Shown here piece by piece: positions 49,901 through 57,785 of a stretch of DNA of 64,000 nucleotides. The DNA comes from Enoplolaimus lenunculus. Taxonomy: Eukaryota; Nematoda; Enoplea; Enoplida; Thoracostomopsidae. The notes beneath the pieces were generated by a model that saw nothing but the letters and a program-made list of their open reading frames with translations, made no database searches and was not told the DNA's origin. The DNA lies in assembly GCA_030248215.1 (NCBI GenBank), contig JASANG010003493.1, forward strand, positions 62,001-126,000. Reading direction: 5' to 3'. The position numbers and the translations under genes were made by a program. Position 1 is the stretch's first letter. Every line of letters starts with the position of its first letter.

Positions 49901-52900
49901 AAGAGTCCGTAAGCGGATAGCGTCCCTAAACCCTAATTAGAGTCCATAAATGCCAATTATACCTAATCGTTAAATGATTGCCGGACCAAATAAAGTTGAG
50001 TTCCAACCTTTGAAGCGTACTTAAGTTTTGAAAGTACATTTATAAGCATAACCTTGCTTTATCGCTCAAGCTATTGACACAAGACAAATAATCATTTTAT
50101 TCATGGGTGTTAGGCCGGCTAACAAAAGGCGGCGAAGATCGGCTTATGGTAAATAACAGTCCGTAACCGAATAACAGGGGGAATTCCCTCTGGCGAGGCC
50201 AAATAAATATCAGCCCCCTCTTATTCGGGTCAGTACAGTAACTAAACTTGAGTATGAGTTTAAGTAAAACTTAAATGACTAGACTGATTACTAAGCCGGA
50301 TCTTTAAGTTTAATTTAAACAAACATATTATTAAGTTCAGTGCGAGTTTAAGCTAAACTTATTTTGTTTTAAGATAAAAGTGCTACTCAGAAACTATATA
50401 TTTCATAGAATTCATTAAGTTTAGTTCAAACTAACAATTTGCCAGATTTCAAATGAGTTTAAGCGTATCCTACCAGTTAGTTTACTTAATCTTGAAAGTT
50501 TAGTTTAGTACTGCGAGATTAGTTTAACCTTAAACCGAGTTTAAGCTCTTTGGAGAGTAAATATGAAGAATATAACTGTCATTCGACTTGCGTAACGCCA
50601 ACCCATAAAGCATTCATCATGTAAATTGTCAAATAACCATATACTCACGATATTGTTCTTTTTTTCCAGATTTGAGCCATATCTAAATAGGTGCGTACCC
50701 ACCTGGGAACATGAGGACTAAGAGACTTATAGATAACCGACCGATAAACGACCCATGTAAAGATCAGGGGCGGAACGTTTTTCTGTGGGACTAGAATAGA
50801 GTACGCTTAAGCTTTAGAATAATTTTGTTTTGCTTGGCTTAGGCTTAGGCTTAGTCCATTGGCCCTTGAAAACTAAATCTTATGAATACCTACCGCAATA
50901 GGCTGAGTGTTATCAGAGTCAACCTATGTTTAGGCTTAGGCTATGGCTTAGGCTTAAGTTTAGACTTAGACTTTATTAGGCAGGCTCCTATAGTTCACAT
51001 GGCCCATGTTACTTTTAGAAGCGTCCAGGTTTCTGGTGGGTCTATAAAAGAGTAGGTTTAGATTCTAGATTACATTTTTTGCTTAGGCTTAAGTTTAGGC
51101 TTAGGAACACATTTTTTTCCAACGCTTAGGCTTATCCTTAAGCTTAATAATACGCTTAATCTACTGTTAAGCCCCTTAAAGTAACAGTGGCCGTTCAACA
51201 TTTCTCAGCAAAACAATTTATCCGCCCTACTTGGTTCGCATCCTTGACACTATTTGATGTTCACTCCTTGATTTTACCTGAGTAACTCGTCGATGCATTA
51301 GCGCTTCGTCAATTTGACTTTGAACATTCAATGGATGTTTCATCATTTCCAACCGAAGTTCAGCAATTCGACCCATAATTGGCTCTAAACTCGATCGCGT
51401 AATGCACCGAACGATATGATTGGTTTCTGAAACACAATTGCTAAACGTCGAAATAATAGTACATTAAATCACAGAGTGTGACACGGGATTACATTCTAAG
51501 TTAGCGGCATGAAGCATCACGTAGTTCGATTTTAAACATATCCCCTCCATAGAAGAGCTGAAGCTGAATATATTTTTGCAATATTTATCATCCGCCATGG
51601 TACATTAATCTGCAATCCGTAAATATGTTCTTGTTCCGCGCGTTTGCAAGTTGTTTAAGTATCACGGAACACTGCCTTACCCCATTGTAGAAGGGCGCCT
51701 TGTATTTCGGACCGACTCAGTGTTTCGCGCTGGTTTATCAGAGGGTGTCAAAGTGTCACAGTCTGCTTTTAAAATTTCTGACGGGAACATATAAAACATT
51801 CGGTCATTAAGAGGCGTATCAGTAGGTTAAGCGTATTCCTAAGCCTAAGCCTACACGTTGCAAAACTGAATTCCCAAGCCTAAGCCTAAGCCTATGCCTA
51901 CAGCCTAAACAAAAAAATGTAATCTAGAATCTAAATCTACTATTTTTAGACCCACCAGAATCCTGGACGCCCCTTAAAGTAACATGGGCCAAACATTGAA
52001 TGACGCCACTGTAATACTAGTTTTTTTATGCAACATTTTGGTTCTAATCTCTGTTGGTGGCTATGGACGGCATGGGTGCTCTTTTGATTCGCCAGTGCAG
52101 GAATGATGTGACAAAAGTCTTATTGTAAAAGATAAAATTGATTTGTGGACGACATAACATCTGTGTGGCGTTTTTCACTTTGACGAACTGCATATTTAGG
52201 CCCCAAATTTATTTTTTCAGTATCCTGCCAAACTATAATGATAATTGATAGGGCCCATGTATAGAACAGGGCCGGATCGTTTTCCGGAGGGGCTATATTA
52301 ATAGAGTCAGTTTAAGCTTTAGACTATTTTTTGTGCTTTGGCTTATGCTAAGGCTTAGGCTTAGGAATATGCTTTAACTGGTCTTGCCCTGTTCTATACA
52401 TGGGCCATTGATAGCAAAAAGATTGATTTTAGATACCCCAGCATAAATCTAAAATACAAAACGAAATCGGTTTGAAATATTAAAAATATTATTTTCTGGG
52501 GATTAATAAAAGTATAGACAAAGACACATTTTACCTGATTCAACCATTTCGTAAAGTTCGTAGATTTCAAGCAACGACTGATAGAGGAGACAGTAGTCAA
52601 TGTACAGTCCAGCCTGGTGGTGGAACAAGATGCTAGCAGGATTTTCCTGTGTAAAACGATAAAACAAATAATTATGAAAAAACTGTAAATAAATTAGCTT
52701 TTGTCTGAACTGGTATTTATGCAGATTTTACTAAAATCTCACAGCTTGGGTTTAGCTACAGAACATGAGTCGTCATTATTGCATTATATGCATCGGTTAA
52801 AGCATTGGGGTGGATTCTAAACCTAAACTGTAACCGGCTAATATATAGAACAGGACCGTAACAGTAGTACAAGCATATTTCTAAACCTAAGCCTAAACTT

Positions 52901-54558
52901 CTGAGCCTAAGCTTTAGAATGGGCTTAGAACCTAAACCTAAGTATGAGCCTAAGCAAAAAATAGTCTAATGCTAAGGTTATTTTATTGCAGTCGCGCAGA
53001 AAAACGTTCTGCATGTTTGGTATACCGTAGAACTCGTCGAGAAGCAAACCCTTTCGTATTCAGAGTTATCGGAGTAAAACTTCGCATAAATACCGATGTT
53101 ACAAGTCGTTTTTATTAAATATATTCGACAAGTAAATATTTCTTCACTGCAAATAATGGTGAGTCGAATTGATTTTCTTCGAAACGGGCTCTACCAGACT
53201 ACACAACCTGTAGGCAAATTCGACTACGCCCAAGTCAAATTCGACTCACTCAGTCGCATGTTTGACTTAGGCGGAGTCGAATTTTGCTCATTTGGTGTAG
53301 TCCCGTAGAGCCTATTTCAACGAGAGTCAATGACATTTGCCATTCATTTTTTGCACTGTATATTCTTCCTTGATCTGCATATACATTTTTTGGCAAGCCA
53401 AGCTAAATTTTGTTTAGGTTTGTGCGTCATCTTGGCAAATTTTTTATATATGAATGCCTCTCGTTTTTTACAAAAATAATTCGTTAATCTTTACTATGTT
53501 TTCAAGAAAGCTATGCTCAAAAGCAGCATATGATGATTTATTCAGTTTAAAAACACATGAACAGCAACAATTCACCGGCGCTGAGAACACCGGCTTGCAG
53601 CTTGTGAAAACTAAGCGATGGCTGTTAGGCTACTGTATTGACCCGAACAAGAGGGGGTAATAAGAGGGGGTCCCCATTTTGAGTCCGAATCAATAGGAAT
53701 CCGTATCCCTAATAACAATCCGTAAGTGGATAGGGTCCCTGAACCCTAATTAGAGTCCATAAATGTTAATTAACCCTAACTGTAGCGTATAAATGACTCT
53801 AGGACCAAATAATTTGAGTTCAAAACTTTAAAGCGTAGTTAAATTTTGAAAGTACATTCCTAGTTATAACCTTGTCACAAGACAAATAAACGTTTAATTC
53901 AACGGATAATGAACAAGACTAATGTTTTACCGGACCAATAGCCAAGGGGGCCGAGAGGTGGGGGCCCAGCCCCCCTGGAAGAATTTGGGCCCCTCAAGAA
54001 AGGATTCAACCTTGCTTGTAACTCATTGAAAACCCTTGAATGTCCCTTTGAAAAATTTTTAGCCCCCCTAGCAAGGTGAACTGGCTACGGGCCTGTGTTT
54101 TACTGGCACATAGTTTCACAGCAGCATTCATTATCTATTTGTTTAAAGACAGTGATTGCAAATTTACTAATTAATAATTTTATAGACAGAATAGCTTAAA
54201 GTTTAATTCATTGCATTACAAAACTTACAAACGATTTCACTGTTAACTGTTGCGTTGCTTCATCTTTAAGGATTTCTTCTAGAAATTCATACATTCGACA
54301 CCAATCTGCTAATTCGGTAGCAGCTGTACTACTAGAACGGCGATTGTCCACTTTGGATTTGACCGTAGTTGTCGCCCTTGTACTTTCTGGTGTATCTTTT
54401 GGTTGCTTGACTGATTTGTGTGGAAAAGACGATTTCAATTTTGATTGGTGGTTGCGATTTCGGCTCGCGTTCGCTGATTGGTCAGCTTCATCGTTTGATG
54501 TCGCAGTCGAAGTGGCACGAATTTTATTACTGCTATGACAACACGACAATTCGGGCAT
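34993..54558 (-). CDS. IQCA1: AAA-domain protein resembling DRC11/IQCA1, at least eleven exons
   Basis: In other animals DRC11 is a nexin-dynein regulatory complex subunit of motile axonemes. Exons found, transcript order: 54229-54558, 52535-52646, 51278-51426, 42975-43050, 41967-42133, 40851-40996, 40175-40268, 38715-38905, 38118-38192, 36273-36362, 34993-35156. Each joins its neighbour in phase except 40175 to 38715 and 38118 to 36273, where at least one exon each is missing from my model. N-terminal match: LFHHQAGLYIDY, EPIMGRIAELRLEMM, VEKIDVPKSKFL. AAA part: Walker A GPEGSGKSS; CVVWFDN at the Walker B position (N where an acidic residue is usual); KLTNSTSEMTHAQI near the lid. No IQ motif seen. 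About 525 aa recovered of an expected 650-820. Family call rests on remembered IQCA1 sequence. ATG at 54556-54558 is the first in frame but not proven. Confidence 0.72.
35299..35521. mobile_element. TTAGGC-core TIR element, subfamily A, well preserved
   Basis: GGCCCATGTGTAAAGAACAG left, long CCTAAG runs, GTGATTTTTACATGGGCC right. Flanks CAAAGCTG and AAAAGCTA match at 6 of 8 bases. Confidence 0.85.
35971..36153. mobile_element. TTAGGC-core TIR element, subfamily A
   Basis: AGAATATAAAGAGCAGGGGG left, TAGAGTAAGCTTAAG, short TTAGGC core, CGGCCCTGTTTTATACATTG then GCC right. Intron of the DRC11-like gene. Confidence 0.7.
37140..37240. mobile_element. hAT-like MITE fragment (GGAAAC type)
   Basis: AGAAACGGAAACGGAAACGA then TTACCGGAATCGGAAACGG, ending TGTTACATCCTGAT, a decayed right end of the CAGGGTGCAACC family. 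Confidence 0.5.
38038..38112. mobile_element. CAGGCCCGTAGCCA-family MITE, partial
   Basis: GGGGGCGGGGGCAAAATTTC then CATCTGGCTACAGGTCC. Abuts the DRC11-like exon starting at 38118. Confidence 0.4.
38356..38424. mobile_element. Truncated subfamily A TTAGGC element
   Basis: GGCCTATGTAAAAGTCAGGG through AGAGTAAGCTTAAGCTTTAG only; no hexamer run or right end. Confidence 0.6.
38936..39096. mobile_element. CAGGCCCGTAGCCA-family MITE
   Basis: CAGGCCCGTAGTCAAGGAGG left, AGCGAGTTGCGCTGGCTACG then GACCTG right, with CCTTGCTTGTAAGTCACCG inside. Begins 30 bp upstream of the Walker A exon. Confidence 0.7.
39795..40001. mobile_element. TTAGGC-core TIR element, subfamily C, with five-unit hexamer run
   Basis: GGCCCATGTTACTTTAAGGG left; GCTTAGGCTTAGGCTTAGGC core; CGCCCCTTAAAGTAACATTG right. 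Flanking AAACACGC occurs on both sides, a perfect 8-bp duplication. Confidence 0.88.
40411..40562. mobile_element. TTAGGC-core TIR element, subfamily C, right end lost
   Basis: GGCCCATATTACTTTAAGTG left, GGCTTAGACTTAGAAATACG, then ACCCTTTAAAGTAACAA without the final GGCC. Inserted in a TATA-rich stretch. Confidence 0.65.
41227..41410. mobile_element. TTAGGC-core TIR element, mixed A/B ends
   Basis: Left CCAATGTATGTATAGAACAG then GGGCC looks like subfamily B; right GTTCCACCACTGATCTTTAC looks like subfamily A, suggesting recombination or conversion between subfamilies. Confidence 0.55.
41711..41919. mobile_element. CACTGTAAATT MITE
   Basis: AAACTGTAAATTTCAATGAG left, CTCACTGAAATTTACAGTG right, interior GATTAATCAACTC and GAGTTGATAAATTAACTC. 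Confidence 0.7.
42245..42460. mobile_element. TTAGGC-core TIR element, subfamily B
   Basis: GCTTATGTATAAAACAGGGC left, GGGGCTATAATAGAGTCAGT, two hexamer clusters separated by AATAGGCTCATCCATATG, right CCCTGTTCTATACTTGGGTC. Confidence 0.8.
42536..42705. mobile_element. TTAGGC-core TIR element, subfamily C, right-truncated
   Basis: GGCCAATGTTACTTTTAGGG left, CCTAAG runs around GCGTTGCAAAAGTGCATTCC, ends at ACAGACCCACCAGAATG. Confidence 0.7.
42770..42918. mobile_element. CAGGCCCGTAGCCA-family MITE, reverse orientation
   Basis: CGGCCGTAGCCAACTCACTT left, with ACAAGCAAGGCTGAAATTTT and GGGGGGCTGAGCGTCCCTGG. Right next to the DRC11-like exon at 42975. Confidence 0.55.
43079..43233. mobile_element. 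TTAGGC-core TIR element, subfamily A, compact and intact
   Basis: GGCCAATGTAAACAACAGGG left, four CCTAAG units, GATCTTTACATGGGCC right. Flanks are both GTAATTAA, a perfect 8-bp duplication. Confidence 0.9.
43715..43955. mobile_element. Palindromic MITE with CGACAACTTGT arms
   Basis: CACGACAATTCGTCACAAGA, CGCCAGACAACTTGTAATCC and the reverse-oriented CAACAAGTTGTCGGGCTACG and AATTGCCGGAG. Arms pair over much of the element; edges uncertain. Confidence 0.45.
44220..44345. mobile_element. CAGGCCCGTAGCCA-family MITE, partial
   Basis: CAGGCCCGTAGCCACCTCCC at left, GAGGGGCATACAAGGATTTT inside; right end not found. Confidence 0.55.
44512..44769 (-). CDS. Coding-like exon inside an intron of the DRC11-like gene
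   Basis: Minus-strand open stretch between TTTACTTTAG and ATG|GTGAGG. The frame reading RSLWADSRPGAAGL and RSRSLSEYM is serine/proline-rich with balanced codon use. Entry phase 2, exit phase 0; the exit would fit the 42975-43050 exon. No family recognised. Boundaries approximate. Confidence 0.3.
44735..44885. repeat. Direct duplication of about 73 bp
   Basis: CTAAAGTAAATGAAAG, then TTCTGCTAGATTGCAATTG and TCAAAAATGGTTTG, occurs twice in tandem. Confidence 0.7.
45440..45887 (-). CDS. Coding-like exon, low-complexity protein with short coiled coil
   Basis: Minus strand, acceptor TTTTGACAG, entry phase 2, possible donor GTGTAAG at 45433-45439 (phase 0), or else a stop at 45434-45436 after SDEYSPV. 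The product has a His run, an Asn/Ser run, then a predicted helix LLTQYDSITADLAIAEAQLG and a polyproline LRPPPPPPPM. It follows 47180-47790 in phase (GG plus G). Looks like true protein code, function unknown. Confidence 0.42.
46888..47102. mobile_element. TTAGGC-core TIR element, subfamily B, intact
   Basis: GGCCCATGTATAGAACAGGG left, hexamer core with five consecutive TTAGGC, CCGTGTTCTATACATGGGCC right. Flanks are both GGAATATG, a perfect 8-bp duplication. Confidence 0.92.
47180..47790 (-). CDS. Coding-like exon, disordered basic/acidic protein
   Basis: Minus strand, acceptor CTATACAG (phase 0), donor GTATCT (phase 2), 203 codons. Contains DRPLINFFGAKI, a basic stretch (RRSTRGRSSSRRQNRRR) and a long acidic, serine-rich tail. 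GC content and codon balance are clearly above the surrounding introns. No family recognised. In phase it could link 49537-49695 upstream to 45440-45887 downstream. Confidence 0.42.
48514..48724. mobile_element. Palindromic MITE with GCAAGTTTTTGCAGCA arms, copy 1
   Basis: CAGTGCAAGTTGTTGCAGCA left, TCTTGCTGCAAAAGCTTGCA right, CTTGCACTTGCAAGTG inside. Relative at 54622. Confidence 0.5.
48957..49136. mobile_element. TTAGGC-core TIR element, subfamily A
   Basis: GGCCAGTGTATAAAACAACG left, CCTAAG runs, GTTCCGCCCCTGACATTTAC right. Confidence 0.75.
49191..49561. repeat. Seven-copy 53-bp tandem repeat spanning a splice donor
   Basis: Unit starts GGTTTCGGTAACCAATCATT at 49191, 49244, 49297, 49350, 49403, 49456 and 49509. 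Copies are almost identical, so recent. On the minus strand each unit contains GCATCT|GTAAGC (one copy GTACGC), the donor used by the candidate exon 49537-49695. Confidence 0.95.
49537..49695 (-). CDS. Candidate exon (53 codons) within the DRC11-like locus
   Basis: Minus strand, acceptor AAGTTTCAG, donor GTAAGC, phase 0 at both ends. Reads DEISAVIPLVLTHRRRFLI and TRAAICEQERKK, a basic-helical stretch; the last residues come from the 53-bp repeat. It fits in phase after the 51278-51426 exon and before either 47180-47790 or 42975-43050, so it may be an alternative exon of the DRC11-like gene. Confidence 0.45.
49817..50240. mobile_element. TACTGTAGTGAC MITE, complete
   Basis: TACTGTAGTGACCCGAACAA left, TTATTCGGGTCAGTACAGTA right; same internal blocks as 12655-13083. 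Confidence 0.82.
50243..50550. repeat. Imperfect palindromic repeat rich in AGTTTAAG
   Basis: TAAACTTGAGTATGAGTTTA, AGTGCGAGTTTAAGCTAAAC and CCTTAAACCGAGTTTAAGCT recur in both orientations. Likely a degenerate MITE directly beside the preceding element. Confidence 0.4.
50752..50990. mobile_element. TTAGGC-core TIR element, subfamily A, interrupted
   Basis: CCCATGTAAAGATCAGGGGC left and GCTTAGGCTTAGGCTTAG, then about 70 bp of unrelated sequence, then TTAGGCTTAGGCTATGGCTT. No right TIR. Confidence 0.6.
51001..51192. mobile_element. TTAGGC-core TIR element, subfamily C
   Basis: GGCCCATGTTACTTTTAGAA left, AGAGTAGGTTTAGATTCTAG, hexamer core, GCCCCTTAAAGTAACAGTGG then CC right. Flanks share GTTCA. 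Confidence 0.82.
51802..51990. mobile_element. TTAGGC-core TIR element, subfamily C, reverse orientation
   Basis: Degenerate left end GGTCATTAAGAGGCG, CCTAAG runs, GGACGCCCCTTAAAGTAACA then TGGGCC right. Flanks AAACATTC and AAACATTG match at 7 of 8 bases. Confidence 0.78.
52252..52406. mobile_element. TTAGGC-core TIR element, subfamily B, short intact copy
   Basis: GGCCCATGTATAGAACAGGG left, only two hexamers left in the core, CCCTGTTCTATACATGGGCC right. Flanks are both ATTGATAG, a perfect 8-bp duplication. Confidence 0.92.
52842..53020. mobile_element. TTAGGC-core TIR element, mixed A/B ends, decayed
   Basis: TATATAGAACAGGACCGTAA left, CCTAAGCC variants, TGCAGTCGCGCAGAAAAACG right; outer ends degenerate. 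Confidence 0.55.
53145..53360. mobile_element. Palindromic GAGTCAAATTCGACTC MITE, copy 2
   Basis: CACTGCAAATAATGGTGAGT left, CATTCATTTTTTGCACTGTA right, interior GGCAAATTCGACTACGCC and GACTACACAA. Relative of 13551-13753. Confidence 0.65.
53631..53917. mobile_element. TACTGTAGTGAC MITE, right-truncated
   Basis: TACTGTATTGACCCGAACAA left and the usual internal blocks, ending in AACGTTTAATTCAACGG without the right TIR. Confidence 0.7.
53941..54095. mobile_element. CAGGCCCGTAGCCA-family MITE, complete with target duplication
   Basis: CGGACCAATAGCCAAGGGGG left, GTGAACTGGCTACGGGCCTG right. TGTTTTAC at 53933-53940 and 54096-54103 is a perfect 8-bp duplication, which points to a hAT-type transposase. 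Confidence 0.85.
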
Positions 54559-54621
54559 ATTTTTGCTTTTAACAAGCGCAGTGTTAATTTTTTAATTGAA
54601 AAAATTCACAACACTTTAAGC

Positions 54622-54913
54622 CCCATTCAAACATGCAAGTTTTTGCAGCAAGAACTCGCAGCTGCAACTTGCACGAAATACTTGCAGCTGCAAGTATTTG
54701 CAAAGAAACATTTCGATTGACCAATCAAACTGCTGGTGCAAGAAATTTAAGCGGCTTTCAACTGCGTCCACAGGTGTGAATTAAATTAAATGGCTTGAAT
54801 TACAGTGAATAATTTGCAGTTGCAAGAACTTCAAAGCTCCTTTGTGACCAAACTTGCGCATGAATGTTGCACGTGCAAGTTTCTGCTGCAAAAACGTACA
54901 CGTTTGAATTAGT
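54622..54913. mobile_element. Palindromic MITE with GCAAGTTTTTGCAGCA arms, copy 2
   Basis: CCCATTCAAACATGCAAGTT left, AACGTACACGTTTGAATTAG right; repeated CTTGCAGCTGCAAG inside. Just upstream of the DRC11-like ATG. Confidence 0.6.
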
Positions 54914-56409
54914 GGTTTAATCACAGAACAAAGTATCTTGTACTTTTGGAACAATATCTGAAATTTCAGACGTTTGTGTCTCGGCACTGCCGACTTCCGG
55001 CAAAAATGTGTTGAGTTCCAAACTTAAACTTCTGAAATTTTCCAGAAATATTTTTTGCCACCTGAAAGTTCAAAATTTAAGGCTTTGTTTCACAAACGTT
55101 TAAAGACGACAAAGTCTAACCTTTATATTAAACACTATTTAACTGATTTCAAGACATATAAATATTAAATGCAAAGATTCAACCGGTATGCCAACTTAGA
55201 GCTATAGGGAACTGGAATGTAACCAAATTCCCAAATTTTACAACCTGATACGTACAAGACGCGAACTTCGGGAGGGGGGACCCCAGCTCAAACCAATTAC
55301 GATCTAGATATTTCAAATGCATACACTTTTAAGAATATAAACGAAGTATTTGACTTTAAAATCTGAAAATTAATTCTTCAATTTCAGACAATAGCTTTTC
55401 AAGTTAGAAATTTTTATCTTAATAATTAATACATTACTATCTTGAATATTAAGTATGTAAAAAATTCGAGCTAAGAAAATATAACACAAGAATATGTAAC
55501 AGGCTTTTCAATTCGATTAATGATTGCAATTTTTAAATTTTCAGTACTGAAAATTTAAAAATGTAATATATAATCTTAAAATTTCAAGACAATTTTTTGT
55601 GTTTAGTGTATATTAGGTATAACAGCCAAAATTATAATTTTGTCTCTTCGATCAGGCTTAAATACAAAATAAGTACTTACTCCAAGTAGGTATCGCATTG
55701 ATGAATTATAGATTAATCTATCATTTAAATTTCTTGTACGAAGTACAATAAAATATAAGTTTGGACCGCTGGTAACAAACGATGCCGTCGACATTTAAGT
55801 TCGTTCTGCAAACCTTATAACCTTCTATTTGTTAGTAGCATGCCCAGAAATTTGTATCAGTGTCTGCTATAAACACCAAATACCTTGGCACTAAAATAGA
55901 GTTGACACAATTTTTTTTAATCTGGGATGCGACCACCTGTCTTGTTCTCGGTACGCCCCAGCCCCCTATTCTCTGTCAGATTAGCAAGCTCGAAACAGAA
56001 AAAAAACAAACAGTATTTAGTTTATCAAGCGAACATCGCCATGAAAACTGTGCCAAAATGTACTTAGCTACGTTTATTGGCTTTTTGGTTTTGGCCCGCG
56101 CGGATTACAAATAACCAAATTACTCCCCTGGCACTGTTGAAAACTTGGGAAGCTCTTAAACATTTGTATATATAATGGTGTTTATATATAAGGTCAAATA
56201 CCATTTGTTAGCAAGTTTTTTTGGTAGGAACACGCGTTAAAAGTTTTGGTAGACTTGTGATTAGAGAAGCAAAATGTTGACTGACGTGTGTGAATGTTTA
56301 GTTTTAAAGAAATTAAGGCAGAAAAACGCCTATAGAAACAGTTTTAAAAGATAAAGAATTTAAAATGGACACTGGCGTAGTATGTGTATTATACATGAAT
56401 TATTATACA

Positions 56410-56824
56410 GAGGGTGCAACCGGAGGGAAAAATTGCCGCAGCCAGACGTCAGCAAAACTTGCCGGAGCCGGAGGTCAACAACACTTGCCGGAGCCGGAGG
56501 TCAACAAAACTTGCCGGAGCCGGAGGTGAAACCGTCGGTGATGTGAAATTTGGTAGTTAAAATGACGTTTAATTCGTTGATTTTAGCCAATATCGGTAAT
56601 ATGTTATTAAATTATTTGGTTTAACGCTTATTTTTTACGAAATCGTAGCAATTCTTTCCTTAAAATTGTGCAAAAATTAAAACGAAACACACCAAACAGA
56701 TAAATCTTGTAAAACAACGCAAAAATTTCAATACCGAAATTGCCAGAACTTCCGCCAAAAATTCTACCGAAGCCGGAGGTCGATTTTCTGGTTGAGCTGG
56801 AGGCAGACCTCCGGTTGTACCCTG
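56410..56824. mobile_element. hAT-like MITE (CCGGAG type)
   Basis: AGGGTGCAACCGGAGG at left, ACCTCCGGTTGTACCCTG at right. The left subterminal region carries three tandem units of GCCGGAGCCGGAGGTCAACA, so the element is expanding its subterminal repeats. Confidence 0.8.
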
Positions 56825-57019
56825 ATGGACAGGAGCTATATTTGGGAACCATGGAGCTACCGGAATTAAAAACACCAGAGACGGGTGTTAACAAAGGTTG
56901 CCGGAGGTCAACGTGGAGGTGTAGTGAAATTGAGTGGTGAAAAATTATTTGATTTGTTAATTTTAGCTAATACGTGTAAAATGTTGAATTTGGTTTTATA
57001 CTTAAAATAAATTGCTTTA

Positions 57020-57785
57020 TATTCATAAAATATTGCCTGAAATATAAGACAACTACTTATGTCTTTGACTCCAGACATATGTTATTAATTCCAGACTTTT
57101 ATTTCTTAAATTTTTCAGAAACATGGATCTGAAATTTTTCAGACATAAAAGTCTGAAATTTAAGACTTGGTTTCATGAATGATTAAGACAAATATTTCTA
57201 AAATATAAAAAAATATTTTTGAAATATGACAAATTTGCCTGAAATACAAGACAAAGATTTTCCAGTAAAACGACTCCAAAATAAAAAAATAATGTCTTAT
57301 AAATTAGCAACAGGGTGGAACCGGAATTCCGGTTCCGGTAGGAAAACCCGGTATTTTTCACTATCCAGTTCCGGTAATAAAACCGGTATTTTTCACCGGA
57401 ATTTTCCGGTGTGCCATACTCCATAATTTATCATGTTTCCACCTACTGCATTTGTTTCAAGATTTTGCATTCTAAAATTCTAAATGGCGTGTTTACAGCA
57501 TTAAAAGCGATAAAACAGCGTTAAAACTAAATTTTTTCGGTACCAAGTATTTATATTTTTCGGTTCCGGCTATTCTATAACTTTCCGCTTCCGGTATTTT
57601 ATAATGCCGGTTGCACCCTGCTTGGCAACAGTTATTTCTTTAATAACGACATTTTTGCTTTAACCATTTCAGACATAAATTTGTGAGCTGTTTAAAGCCA
57701 TTAATGGCTAAAACACAAGACATCTATGTTTTGAAAATTTAAGAAGTATAGGAGTCTTGAAATTTCAAGACAAATTATTTTGTGA
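57020..57785. mobile_element. Repeat family D, copy 2, split by a hAT-like MITE
   Basis: Same order of blocks as 11850-12180 on both sides of the 57311-57620 insertion (TGAAATACAAGACAAAGATT before, TCTTGAAATTTCAAGACAAA after). Confidence 0.6.
57311..57620. mobile_element. hAT-like MITE (CCGGAA type) nested in family D
   Basis: CAGGGTGGAACCGGAATTCC left, ATAATGCCGGTTGCACCCTG right. Flanks ATTAGCAA and CTTGGCAA match at 6 of 8 bases. Nesting shows it is younger than its host repeat. Confidence 0.82.

Noticed and set aside
657-53020. TTAGGC runs as true chromosome ends or ancient fusion points
   Set aside because: Runs are only a few units long, occur about two dozen times, and are bounded by transposon inverted repeats with target duplications.
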